In this document: in pieces, positions 1 to 7,573 of the stretch
How positions within the stretch are numbered: position 1 is the first letter of the stretch
Layout: the number at the start of each line of letters is the position of its first letter
Assembly: GCA_045635785.1 (NCBI GenBank)
Contig: JAZTWJ010000084.1
Coordinates: 1-32,921, forward strand
Direction of reading: 5' to 3'
DNA: 32,921 bases
Source of the DNA: Flemingiibacterium sp045635785
Lineage (GTDB): Bacteria; Bacillota; Clostridia; Oscillospirales; CAG-272
Program-made: the position numbers and the translations under genes
The notes under the pieces: generated by a model
Told to the model about the DNA's origin: nothing
The model's input: the letters and a program-made list of their open reading frames with translations, nothing else
The model's database searches: none

Positions 1-1
1 C

Positions 2-61
2 AAAAAAAAAAAACAACAAAAAAAATAAACGTTTGCCCCAAATGCGTGAGCTTTTGCGGCA
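2..61 (-). terminator. Rho-independent terminator after the spermidine-synthase-like gene
   Basis: Read on the minus strand just past the stop at 73, TGCCGCAAA pairs with TTTGGGGCA (one mismatch). It is followed by a very long T-rich run, which appears as A-runs at positions 2-27 of the plus strand. The arms are 53-61 and 34-42. This fits an intrinsic terminator ending the minus-strand operon. Confidence 0.7.
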
Positions 62-72
62 TATTTTTTTGA

Positions 73-1665
73 TCAAGCAAGCAAGCTCTCCAACAGTCCG
101 CGAAGACCTCGCTCGTCTAAAATTCTTTTATAATATGACAATTCCTCCGTGATCAGATCGTCGATTACCTGCATGCCGAGCAGCTCCACGGGGGCCTTGT
201 CGTCGGTGAGGATCCGATCGCCGCCTTCATAATCGTACAGCGCGTCTTCAACGCGCAGCAGCTTATTTGCCAGCGTAAAATCGTCCACCGTTGTTACCAT
301 CTGCGAAAGCACACGAATCTCGCCGTTCCATGCAAAAAGCTCGCGATTGGTGGTGCCGGGGACATCAACAAGCTTTACATGATCGAACACCGCGGCAATG
401 GTATCGCAGAGGTGAGCATTGATGCTGTTTTCATCCGCGGAGTGCATGTTCAGATTGACCACCATCACCCCATCCTCCCGAAGATGGGACTTCACCATCG
501 AAAAGAACTCCGTTGTTGACATCTGAAAGGGGATGGTGATATCCTGATAGGCATCCACCATGATCACATCGTATTTCCGATCGTCCACCGCAAGATAGGC
601 GCGACCGTCATATTCCGCCACCGCAACATCATCGGGCATGCCGAAATGCTCTCTGGCAAGCGAAATGATGCGCCCGTCAATTTCCGCGCCCGAAATGTTC
701 GCCTCGGGGAAATATTTGCGGCACAGAGTGGCGTAGGTACCGCTTCCCATACCGAGAATCAGAATATCGGGGGAGGCATCCGCCGATGCCGCCATGTAAG
801 GAGCCGCCAGCGCATAGTCGTAATACATGCCCGTCAGACCGCCATCCTTCATCGCCACCGATTGCACGCCGAACAGCACATTGGTGGAAAGCAGGACGCT
901 GCGGTCCGTTTCCTTGACCTGCAAATAATTGTAGATGGATTCGCCCTCATAGGCAAGATCCTCTTCCCAAAAAGCAAAGCTGTCCGAATGCCCGAACACG
1001 GCGGAAATGACGATCAGACCTGCCGCAAGTACGCACATTATCTGCTTTCGTTTGACGGTGACAAAATAAATCACGCCAAGAAGCAACAGCACCGCCGAAA
1101 AAATGAGGAAGGTGACGGATGTTCCCACAGCGGGAATGGTCACAAAGGTGGGCAAAAATGTGCCGAGGATGGATCCCACGGTGTTGAAGGACTCCATATA
1201 GCCCACCACCTTTCCGCTGTCATCCATGGACTGCATGGTATATTTGACCAGCGAGGGTGTCACCGTTCCCAGCAAAAACAGCGGGTAGAAAAACACCACA
1301 AGGCAGGATACAAATGCCGCTGCCGCAAGAAATCCGGTGTTTACGACCAAAACCATCAGCCCCGACACACCGATAATGACATATTTGCCCACAAGCGGGA
1401 TCAGCCCGATCCAAACGGCGGCTATGATCAACCGCATATACAGTCTGTCGGGATTCGGATCACGGTCCGCCATCCGTCCGCCCCAAATGTTGCCAAGCGC
1501 CAGCGCGATCATGATGGTGCCGATGATGATCGTCCATACGATCTGCGACGATGAAAAATAGGGGGCAAGCAGTCTGGATGCGCCAAGCTCCACCGCCATG
1601 ACCGCCACACCTGCAAAGAACTCCGTCATGTACAGATACAGCTTGTTACTTAAAATTTTGTTCAA
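73..1665 (-). CDS. Membrane-anchored spermidine synthase-like protein (fused MFS/spermidine synthase type)
   Basis: The 530-residue protein has two halves. Residues about 1-225 are hydrophobic, with some seven to eight membrane segments. Residues about 290-450 form a Rossmann methyltransferase/aminopropyltransferase fold: LILGMGSGTY is the nucleotide-binding loop, AEIDGRI the acidic strand-2 motif, DGRAYL follows, and YDVIMVDAYQD carries the acidic residues expected at the active site. In true spermidine synthases the loop is usually GGGDGG, and here the aspartate is replaced, so the amine substrate and even polyamine synthesis are uncertain. The chosen start is TTG at 1665, with GGGAGTTGGAG just upstream; no ATG is as well placed. 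It is the last gene of a minus-strand run after the 139-residue membrane protein (105-nt gap) and is followed by a strong terminator. Confidence 0.85.
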   Translation of the reverse strand: MNKILSNKLYLYMTEFFAGVAVMAVELGASRLLAPYFSSSQIVWTIIIGTIMIALALGNIWGGRMADRDPNPDRLYMRLIIAAVWIGLIPLVGKYVIIGVSGLMVLVVNTGFLAAAAFVSCLVVFFYPLFLLGTVTPSLVKYTMQSMDDSGKVVGYMESFNTVGSILGTFLPTFVTIPAVGTSVTFLIFSAVLLLLGVIYFVTVKRKQIMCVLAAGLIVISAVFGHSDSFAFWEEDLAYEGESIYNYLQVKETDRSVLLSTNVLFGVQSVAMKDGGLTGMYYDYALAAPYMAASADASPDILILGMGSGTYATLCRKYFPEANISGAEIDGRIISLAREHFGMPDDVAVAEYDGRAYLAVDDRKYDVIMVDAYQDITIPFQMSTTEFFSMVKSHLREDGVMVVNLNMHSADENSINAHLCDTIAAVFDHVKLVDVPGTTNRELFAWNGEIRVLSQMVTTVDDFTLANKLLRVEDALYDYEGGDRILTDDKAPVELLGMQVIDDLITEELSYYKRILDERGLRGLLESLLA

Positions 1666-1770
1666 GATACTCCAACTCCCTCATAGATGCGGCTTCTTGG
1701 TACATGCAATGTCGCAAGCACCGCCGCGAAAATTTATAATCCGCTCACTCTGTGCGCTATGTTTGCAAGC

Positions 1771-2190
1771 TCACTTTTCTTCTTTCTTCATTTTGTACGT
1801 TCGATCGCTTTTGATAATCGCGCGGACAAGCAGAATCACAAGCTGCGTGAGGATCAGCGCCCCCAGCATTATACCGATGAAAATAAACGCGCCCTGCCAA
1901 ATGCAAATGTCGTTCCATGTAATGCCGATCAGCGCGCAGACAGCAAAGATCACCGACATCAGCCCCATATAACCGTAATCGCAAAAGGCGCATATCGCCG
2001 CCGCACAGCCGTAAACAAGGGCGGTCAGCGGGAAATACACAAGAAGCAATTCAAAATGAAATCCAAGATAAAGCATCGACGGATTTGCACCGTCAGGCAT
2101 GGATGCCAGACCGAAATATACCGTGCTCACAAGAAGATCGAGCAGAACAAACGCGATGATCTTGCATTTCAAATGCTCTTTTTTGAACAT
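1771..2190 (-). CDS. Small polytopic membrane protein, function unknown
   Basis: I do not recognise the family of this 139-residue protein. About four hydrophobic segments are visible (IIAFVLLDLLVSTVYFGL, LLLVYFPLTALVYGCAAAICAF, LMSVIFAVCALIGI, FIFIGIMLGALILTQLVILLV), and it ends in a basic and acidic tail (KMKKEEK). An in-frame TTG lies four codons upstream, but the SD sequence TTGGAGGAAGAT sits directly before the ATG at 2190 and settles the start there. It lies between the Cys-cluster protein (stop 57 nt upstream) and the spermidine-synthase-like gene on the same strand, so co-transcription is likely. Confidence 0.75.
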   Translation of the reverse strand: MFKKEHLKCKIIAFVLLDLLVSTVYFGLASMPDGANPSMLYLGFHFELLLVYFPLTALVYGCAAAICAFCDYGYMGLMSVIFAVCALIGITWNDICIWQGAFIFIGIMLGALILTQLVILLVRAIIKSDRTYKMKKEEK

Positions 2191-2247
2191 ATCTTCCTCC
2201 AACTAAAAAATCTACTGCGGTGCATCAAGCAGGCGACATATACAGCC

Positions 2248-3090
2248 TTAGCCGAACACCTCCCGCACCAGCCTTGCGATGCTGTGCGTTTCGAGAAAAT
2301 CAAGAATTTTTTCCATATTGTCGGGATCGTATTCCACCTCACCCGAAAATGCCTTCGCCGCCTCCTCAAGATCGCGCTCAAGCGCGGCAATCATAATGCA
2401 GCATGCCGCAGCAAGCTTTGCCGTCAGCATTTCGCCCAATTCAAAATGATAGCGGAATCGAAAATATGCCGCTAAATTTGCATAGCGGTCATCCTGCGCC
2501 TTCGGTGCTGTCCTGCTGTATCCTTCGGGATAGGCAGGATCCATCGCCTCCAGCGAAACAAACAATGCACGCAGTTCCGCATAGCTTATCTCAGGCAGAG
2601 CGTCGTCGGGCAATGCGGCAATCGGCTTTGATAAAGACTCCATCAGCGAGTCAAGCTCCTTTGCTGCCCATGCATCGTGCAACTCACCGTCGTCGACGAA
2701 AACAAAGCGCGGGGATTTTTCAAGCCAAAGACGCGCCGCTTCTTCGCAGGTCATCCCATGCCCCGCCAGCGTGATACCGCCGTCTCCCGTATAAAAGCGC
2801 GGATGCTCCCTGCAAATATCACAAAGAGCGTCTTCTCCCAAACGTAAGATCAGCTCGCAGAGGTTATCCTCCCGCAAAAATCCGCATCGTGCGCCCTCCT
2901 TACAGAGATGGCATCCGTCCGCATCAAAATGCAGTCTTTCGCGCACAAAGCTGCCGTTTTCGCCGTCAAGGGATTCATAAAATGCGGCAGTATCCCCGTC
3001 CGCGTCGATTTCCCATCCCGCACAGCAGGTGTCCTTGCAGGCGGAAGCCTTGCATCGAAAGGCATCAAAAAAGTCGGGCTTGATCAACAT
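2248..3090 (-). CDS. Cys-cluster protein of the YkgJ / flagellin lysine-N-methylase (FliB) type
   Basis: The 280-residue protein has the N-terminal cysteine pattern of this family: Cys13, Cys18, Cys22 and Cys23 followed by Gly-Trp. Further cysteines follow in CHLCKEGARC and in CELILRLGEDALCDICREHPRF. FliB-type proteins methylate lysines of flagellin in enterics and carry a YkgJ-like metal-binding Cys cluster. Many Clostridia encode homologues annotated this way without evidence of flagella, and no flagellar gene is in this window, so the methylase function is only a family label. The start is ATG at 3090, directly downstream of a repeated hairpin element. The TAA of a seven-codon upstream frame overlaps this ATG (TAATG). 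It is the first gene of the minus-strand run, with its own promoter at 3157-3185. Confidence 0.8.
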   Translation of the reverse strand: MLIKPDFFDAFRCKASACKDTCCAGWEIDADGDTAAFYESLDGENGSFVRERLHFDADGCHLCKEGARCGFLREDNLCELILRLGEDALCDICREHPRFYTGDGGITLAGHGMTCEEAARLWLEKSPRFVFVDDGELHDAWAAKELDSLMESLSKPIAALPDDALPEISYAELRALFVSLEAMDPAYPEGYSRTAPKAQDDRYANLAAYFRFRYHFELGEMLTAKLAAACCIMIAALERDLEEAAKAFSGEVEYDPDNMEKILDFLETHSIARLVREVFG

Positions 3091-3137
3091 TACGATAACT
3101 GTGCTTTCACCATGGCGAAAGCATCCTCTCTATCCGT
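3091..3137 (-). repeat. Start-codon-associated hairpin element, copy A
   Basis: On the minus strand GATAGAGAGGAT is followed by the hairpin GCTTTCGCCATGGTGAAAGC (3103-3122) and then ACAGTTATCGTAATG, whose last three bases are the start of the Cys-cluster gene. The stem is an almost perfect palindrome with one G-T pair. It closely matches copy B at 3364-3408, sharing GATAGAGAGG, the stem and GAAAGCA. Confidence 0.75.
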
Positions 3138-3156
3138 TAGGGTTTTTGTTGCTACC

Positions 3157-3185
3157 ATTATATCACAACTGCCATAGAAATGCAA
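3157..3185 (-). promoter_or_regulatory. Promoter of the Cys-cluster gene operon
   Basis: On the minus strand, TTGCAT (3185-3180), a 17-nt spacer and TATAAT (3162-3157) form a good housekeeping sigma promoter. Transcription would begin near 3150 and give a leader of about 60 nt consisting mainly of hairpin element copy A. Confidence 0.75.
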
Positions 3186-3262
3186 GTATGTGGCGAAAAC
3201 AATCTCGTCCGTATCCTGTTATTTTGTAAAATCGCCACGAATCTCACATGCGCGTGCCACTC

Positions 3263-3291
3263 TTGACAAGCGAGCAAAACTGCGGTATAAT
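3263..3291 (+). promoter_or_regulatory. Promoter of the potassium uptake genes
   Basis: TTGACA (3263-3268), a 17-nt spacer and TATAAT (3286-3291) make a consensus promoter pointing toward the channel gene. It diverges from the promoter at 3157-3185. The leader of about 100 nt contains a small hairpin (CCTCG-CGTAT-CGAGG) and then hairpin element copy B. I see no riboswitch that I can name. Confidence 0.85.
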
Positions 3292-3363
3292 ATACATAGA
3301 AATACATGATTTTCATAAAGAATCGGTACAATTTCCTCGCGTATCGAGGGGATCCACCGTTAT

Positions 3364-3408
3364 GATAGAGAGGTAGCCTTCGCCACGGCGAAAGCAATGG
3401 TTATATCC
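3364..3408 (+). repeat. Start-codon-associated hairpin element, copy B
   Basis: GATAGAGAGGTA is followed by GCCTTCGCCACGGCGAAAGC (3376-3395) and then AATGGTTATATCC before ATG at 3409. The stem has one C-A mismatch and the loop is CACG. Copy B is the mirror partner of copy A across the divergent promoter region. Confidence 0.75.
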
Positions 3409-4821
3409 ATGAAAACACAAGCCTTTGAAAATCCTCGACGCGCCCATTTCAGACGCGCACGCTCCCATATTCATGCAAGGCGACGGCTGTCCGCAACACA
3501 GATCATTCTGTTTGGATTTCTTGCCGTCATTCTCGTGGGAACGCTGCTGCTCTGCTTGCCGATCTCCTCGGCGGACGGCAGCTTCACATCGCCGCGGCAC
3601 GCGGGCTTCACCGCGGTCAGCGCCACCTGTGTCACAGGATTGGTTTCCGTGGACACGGGCACGCATTGGAACACCTTCGGTCATGTGGTCATTCTTTGCA
3701 TGATTCAGATCGGCGGACTCGGCTTTATGACCATGGCGGTGATGATGTCTCTGTTCATCAAGCGGCAGATCACCCCCCGCGAACGCATATTGGTGGCGCA
3801 ATCGCTGGGACTGACCGGTTTTGACGGCACCGTTGCACTTGTCAAACGCATTGTCATCGGCACCTTCGCCTTCGAAGGCATCGGCGCGATCATTCTTTCC
3901 ACCCAATTTATACCGATCTTCGGCGTGGGAAAGGGCATTTGGTACGGTATTTTCCATGCGGTATCCGCCTTCTGTAATGCGGGCTTTGACATTCTCGGCG
4001 GCTATAGCGGCGCATTCTCCAGCTTCACCGCCTTTTATGATAATTATATTATCGGCACCACGCTGATACTGCTGATCGTGATCGGCGGCATCGGATTTAT
4101 CGTTTGGAATGACATCGTGAATCTGATCACCAAGCGTCAGCGCATCTCCGTCTATTCGAAATTCGTGCTGACGATGACCGCCATCCTTCTGCTTGGCGGC
4201 ACGGCGCTCATCGCTCTCTGCGAATGGAACAATCCCGCCACCGTCGGCGAAAAATCGGTGGGCGCAAAGCTGTTCGAATGCCTGTTTCAATCGGTAACGA
4301 CCCGAACTGCCGGCATTGATATGATCGGTCAAAGTGGGCTTTCGGACGGCTCGAGGTTCGTTTCCGTGATCCTCATGCTGATCGGCGGATGCTCCGGCTC
4401 CACAGCGGGAGGCATGAAGGTGAACACCATCGGTATCGTCGTATTGGCGGTTCTGACGTTTACAAAAGGCGAGAGTGACGTCACCGTTTACAGGCGCAAG
4501 ATCTCCCATGAAACGGTGGTGCGTGCGCTTACCGTGGTGGGCATTGATCTCGTCGCCGTATTCACCGCAACCATGGTCATTTTGACCACTACAAAAACAA
4601 CGCTCATTCCCGTGCTTTACGAAACCTGTTCCGCCATGGCGACCGTGGGATTATCGCTGTCGCTGACACCGGAGCTGTCCCTTGCGGGGCATATTGCCAT
4701 CATGTGTCTGATGTTCTTCGGACGTGTGGGACTTCTGACGATCACCTATTCCGTTCTGCTCAAGCAGGCACAGAAAAAGAGCTGCATCACCTATCCCGAG
4801 ATCAATATGATGATCGGGTGA
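3397..4821 (+). CDS. ktrB: Potassium uptake channel subunit, TrkH/KtrB family
   Basis: The 474-residue integral membrane protein moves K+ (possibly coupled to Na+) across the cytoplasmic membrane. The four pore-loop repeats of the family are visible: SATCVTGL near residue 75, FCNAGFD near 197, TTRTAGID near 305 and CSAMATVGLS near 415. Each carries the glycine of the single-residue selectivity filter. The N-terminus is basic (RRAHFRRARSH), as in cytosolic tails of KtrB. Two starts are possible: ATG at 3397 inside the repeated element, or ATG at 3409, where the other copies of the element place the start. The gene is followed after 25 nt by the cytosolic RCK subunit, the usual two-gene Ktr/Trk operon. 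Confidence 0.93.
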   Translation: MVISMKTQAFENPRRAHFRRARSHIHARRRLSATQIILFGFLAVILVGTLLLCLPISSADGSFTSPRHAGFTAVSATCVTGLVSVDTGTHWNTFGHVVILCMIQIGGLGFMTMAVMMSLFIKRQITPRERILVAQSLGLTGFDGTVALVKRIVIGTFAFEGIGAIILSTQFIPIFGVGKGIWYGIFHAVSAFCNAGFDILGGYSGAFSSFTAFYDNYIIGTTLILLIVIGGIGFIVWNDIVNLITKRQRISVYSKFVLTMTAILLLGGTALIALCEWNNPATVGEKSVGAKLFECLFQSVTTRTAGIDMIGQSGLSDGSRFVSVILMLIGGCSGSTAGGMKVNTIGIVVLAVLTFTKGESDVTVYRRKISHETVVRALTVVGIDLVAVFTATMVILTTTKTTLIPVLYETCSAMATVGLSLSLTPELSLAGHIAIMCLMFFGRVGLLTITYSVLLKQAQKKSCITYPEINMMIG

Positions 4822-4846
4822 ATCACAAAAAAGGAAGTAACGAATT

Positions 4847-5509
4847 ATGAAAACGAAAAAACGCAGTTTTTGCATCATCGGTTTGGGAAGATTCGGACAG
4901 ACGCTGGCGATCAATCTCGCAAGAACCGATCATCAGGTGCTGGTCATCGACGAAAACGATGACGTGGTCAATGTTATGAGCGATGTGGTGACCAATGCCG
5001 TTGTCGGCGATTCCACAAACGAGCAGGTCCTTCGCGCGGCGGGTGTCGCCGACTACGATTGTGCGGTTGTCGCCACCGCCAATAACTTCAACGACAATCT
5101 GCTTACCACGTTGATCCTCAAGGAGCTTGGCGTCAAGCAGGTAGTTGCACGGGCAGGCAGTGAACAGCATGGACGTGTACTTGAAAAGATCGGTGCGGAT
5201 ATGGTGGTTTTCCCCGAAAAGGACATGGGCGAAAAATTGGTAAATATCCTCGATAGAAACAATGTGCTGGAATATATCGAATTCTCCGATACTCACTCTA
5301 TCGTAGAAGTCACCGTCCCCGAAAAATGGGTGGGGAAATCCCTCATCGAGCTGAATGTGCGCCGCGAATACGGCGTTACGGTGCTTGCGGTCAGCGATGC
5401 CGAAAGCAGAGAGATGAACATCTCGCCGGATCCGACCCGCAAGTTCATGGGTAACGATACCGTTGCCCTGCTTGGCGAAAACAAAGCCATCGACAAAATT
5501 ACAAAATAG
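4847..5509 (+). CDS. ktrA: Potassium uptake regulatory subunit, TrkA/KtrA family
   Basis: The 220-residue cytosolic gating subunit binds the channel encoded just upstream. The N-terminal RCK (TrkA-N) Rossmann domain has the nucleotide-binding loop GLGRFGQ at residues 12-18 and an acidic strand-2 end (VIDEND). It binds NAD(H) or ATP/ADP in the family. Residues about 135-220 form the TrkA-C domain (VEVTVPEKWVGKSLIELNVRREYGV). In some Ktr systems this domain binds c-di-AMP, which cannot be judged here. The start ATG has the SD AAAAAAGGAAG. A rho-independent terminator follows the stop. Confidence 0.93.
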   Translation: MKTKKRSFCIIGLGRFGQTLAINLARTDHQVLVIDENDDVVNVMSDVVTNAVVGDSTNEQVLRAAGVADYDCAVVATANNFNDNLLTTLILKELGVKQVVARAGSEQHGRVLEKIGADMVVFPEKDMGEKLVNILDRNNVLEYIEFSDTHSIVEVTVPEKWVGKSLIELNVRREYGVTVLAVSDAESREMNISPDPTRKFMGNDTVALLGENKAIDKITK

Positions 5510-5514
5510 CAGTG

Positions 5515-5547
5515 CGGCGTGACCTTTCGGTCACCCCGTCATTTTTG
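5515..5547 (+). terminator. Rho-independent terminator after ktrA
   Basis: CGGCGTGACC pairs with GGTCACCCCG (one C-C mismatch) across a TTTC loop, followed by TCATTTTTG. It lies 6 nt past the ktrA stop. Confidence 0.85.
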
Positions 5548-5606
5548 CCGTTCTTCTTCCTTTGGTGCCTTTTGATTAACAAGCAAAAAACTTTTCGCAC
5601 AAACCC

Positions 5607-5635
5607 TTGACAGAAGCGCAAAAATACATTATAAT
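5607..5635 (+). promoter_or_regulatory. Promoter of the ROK kinase operon
   Basis: TTGACA (5607-5612), a 17-nt spacer and TATAAT (5630-5635) form a consensus promoter about 60 nt before the ROK kinase start. Confidence 0.88.
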
Positions 5636-5697
5636 ATTTATGGCAAGAAAACCATTTCTTATATGTGTAAATTCATGGATTTGAGAGGTATTAAACT

Positions 5698-6660
5698 ATG
5701 TATTATATCGGTGTAGATCTCGGTGGAACCAACATCGCCGCGGGCATTGTTGACGAAAACTACAAGATCGTTGTCAAGGGCAGCGTTCCCACCAATGTTG
5801 CGGGACGCACCGGTGAGGAGATCATCAAGGATATGGGCGCGCTCTGCGACAAGCTCGTAAAGGATGCAGGTCTCTCCTTTGACGACATTGCATATGTGGG
5901 CATCGCTTCCCCCGGCGCTATCGACCCCGTCAAGGGCATGGTCGTTTATGCAAATAACCTTCCCTTTGAGATGTTCCCCATCGCAGAAATTTTGATGCGC
6001 TATATCCCCGTCAAAAAGGTTCTGGTCGAAAACGACGCCAATGCCGCTGCAAAGGGCGAGGCTGTCGCAGGTGCCGCAAAGGGCGTTGCCGATGCGGTCA
6101 TGATCACCCTCGGAACCGGTGTTGGCGGTGGTATCATCATAGACCATAAGGTTTACTCCGGCTTCAACTATGCAGGCGCAGAGCTTGGTCACATTGTCAT
6201 CGAGCATCAGGGCAGACAGTGCTCCTGCGGCCGCAAGGGCTGTTGGGAGGCTTACAGCTCCGCCACCGGTCTTATTAACATGACAAAAGAAAAGATTGAA
6301 GAATGCAAGCAAAAAGGCATCCCCACGCTGATGGAAAAAATGGTTGCCGAAGAAAGCAAGGTCAGCGGCAAGACCGCATTTGCGGCAATGAAGCAGGGCG
6401 ATGCTCCCGCAAAAGAGGTTGTGGATATGTACATCTCCTACCTTGGCTGCGGTCTCTCCAATATCATCAACATTTTCCAGCCCGAGATTCTTGTAATCGG
6501 CGGTGGAATTTGCAACGAGAAGAATTATCTCACCGATCCGCTGGAAGCAATCATCAAGGAAGAAACCTACGGCAATGCCAATATCAAGCCCACTGCGCTC
6601 AAGATCGCGGAGCTTGGCAATGATGCGGGCATCATCGGCGCAGCCGTTCTCGGACTTTGA
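5698..6660 (+). CDS. ROK-family sugar kinase, probable glucokinase
   Basis: The 320-residue cytosolic kinase phosphorylates a hexose with ATP; glucose is the most likely substrate. The ATP-binding DLGGTN lies at residues 7-12, the catalytic aspartate is in ENDANAA (Asp113), the second phosphate loop is LGTGVGGG (138-145), and the ROK zinc site spans ELGHIVIEHQGRQCSCGRKGCWE (His165, Cys175, Cys177, Cys182). There is no N-terminal helix-turn-helix, which argues for an enzyme rather than a ROK repressor. The start ATG is preceded by GAGAGGTATTAAACT. It opens a plus-strand run reaching to plsY. The base composition shows strongly preferred codons (AAG, CTC, GGC), consistent with high expression. 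Confidence 0.93.
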   Translation: MYYIGVDLGGTNIAAGIVDENYKIVVKGSVPTNVAGRTGEEIIKDMGALCDKLVKDAGLSFDDIAYVGIASPGAIDPVKGMVVYANNLPFEMFPIAEILMRYIPVKKVLVENDANAAAKGEAVAGAAKGVADAVMITLGTGVGGGIIIDHKVYSGFNYAGAELGHIVIEHQGRQCSCGRKGCWEAYSSATGLINMTKEKIEECKQKGIPTLMEKMVAEESKVSGKTAFAAMKQGDAPAKEVVDMYISYLGCGLSNIINIFQPEILVIGGGICNEKNYLTDPLEAIIKEETYGNANIKPTALKIAELGNDAGIIGAAVLGL

Positions 6661-6676
6661 TTTTTCGGATTCAAAT

Positions 6677-6718
6677 CGGACGGGAGAGGATCACGCCCCG
6701 CGTGGTCTCTCTCGTCCG
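6677..6718 (+). terminator. Long hairpin between ROK kinase and PAP2 genes (terminator or attenuator)
   Basis: CGGACGGGAGAGGATCACGC folds back on GCGTGGTCTCTCTCGTCCG with only wobble pairs or small mismatches. It is followed by TACTTGTATTTT, an imperfect T-run. The PAP2 start ATG comes 12 nt later with no SD in between, so this hairpin could be a leaky terminator or a structure affecting translation of the next gene. Confidence 0.6.
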
Positions 6719-6730
6719 TACTTGTATTTT

Positions 6731-7573
6731 ATGAAAACATTAAAAAAATACGGTTTCATCTGGTTTTTGGGCATACTGTGGCTTGTTTTGCTCGGAATCG
6801 CCACCGCCTATGATCTCAAAATCTCCCTTTCTGTCGCCGACGGGCAATCTGTCTACGGCAAGGTGCTGGAAGTGGTGGGAGAGCTCCCTGCGATCCTATT
6901 CACCTCCTTCAACTTTGCATTGATGTCGGTATATTTTGTTAAGCGATCGGCCGCAAGCAAAAAGCTTGTTATCCTTGCCATTCTTACCCTGATCGGCTGT
7001 GTCGGAACTGCTGGTTTCGCCGCGGGCGGTGTGGGCGATTATCTCGTGGATTACGGCATTTTTCAAGAAAGCGCCACCTTGAACATCATCGCCGTCGCGC
7101 TCGGATCGATTGTCGCCGCCCTGTTTTTCCTGTTTGCTGCGCGGCTTTCCGAAGAAACGCTACACGCGCTGTTTGACACCGCATGCCGCTGTGCCTATGT
7201 GGGAATCGCCGTTTTTGTGATCATCTGGGTGCTGAAATTATGCTGGGGACGTGTACGCTTCCGTCAGCTTGATGGAGATCTGTCGCTTTTCACACCGTGG
7301 TATCTGCCGCAGGGCTTCAACGGATTTTTCAGCTTCCCATCGGGACATACCGCCAATGCCGCGGCAATTTACGCCATCAGCTACTATTTCCGCTTTCTGC
7401 CCGAAAAGTATCGCCGCATGCAGCCGCTTTTCAAAGCCGCGTTGCTCATTTGGATTGCCGTCACCGCCTTTTCCAGAGTCCGCATCGGCGCGCATTATCT
7501 GTCCGATGTGCTGTTTGGCGCCGTGATCTCCCTTGCTGTGGTATATTTTTTCAAACCAAAGACAAAATCATGA
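6731..7573 (+). CDS. PAP2-family membrane phosphatase
   Basis: The 280-residue polytopic membrane protein has the three phosphatase motifs of the type-2 phosphatidic acid phosphatase family. Motif 1 runs from Lys169 to Arg176 (K-x6-R, then Phe instead of the usual Pro), PSGH is at 203-206, and SR-x5-H-x3-D is at 248-259. Likely substrates are lipid phosphates such as undecaprenyl pyrophosphate or phosphatidate. About six membrane segments are visible. The chosen ATG at 6731 begins MKTLKKYGF before the first hydrophobic segment; the frame is open further upstream but there overlaps the kinase gene. No SD precedes it; a strong hairpin does. Its stop overlaps the next start (ATGA at 7570-7573). 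Confidence 0.9.
   Translation: MKTLKKYGFIWFLGILWLVLLGIATAYDLKISLSVADGQSVYGKVLEVVGELPAILFTSFNFALMSVYFVKRSAASKKLVILAILTLIGCVGTAGFAAGGVGDYLVDYGIFQESATLNIIAVALGSIVAALFFLFAARLSEETLHALFDTACRCAYVGIAVFVIIWVLKLCWGRVRFRQLDGDLSLFTPWYLPQGFNGFFSFPSGHTANAAAIYAISYYFRFLPEKYRRMQPLFKAALLIWIAVTAFSRVRIGAHYLSDVLFGAVISLAVVYFFKPKTKS

Noticed and set aside
1..30. Long A-tracts at the window start as a possible repeat or origin feature
   Set aside because: They are the T-run side of the minus-strand terminator of the first gene.
646..1554. A 302-codon plus-strand open frame opposite the spermidine-synthase-like gene
   Set aside because: The translation is His/Arg/Gln-rich without any domain and the opposite frame has clear motifs. 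It is a shadow.
3298..3396. Possible c-di-AMP (ydaO) riboswitch before ktrB
   Set aside because: Such riboswitches often precede ktr genes, but the leader is only about 100 nt, half of it is element B, and I see none of the conserved ydaO core. Not supported.
3313..4509. A 398-codon open frame on the minus strand opposite ktrB
   Set aside because: It lies wholly antisense to a clear TrkH/KtrB gene, has a low-complexity His/Asp/Arg-rich translation and no start signal. It is a codon-bias shadow.
5636..5697. Regulatory RNA in the leader of the ROK kinase
   Set aside because: The leader is about 60 nt with no stable stem beyond chance and a normal SD.
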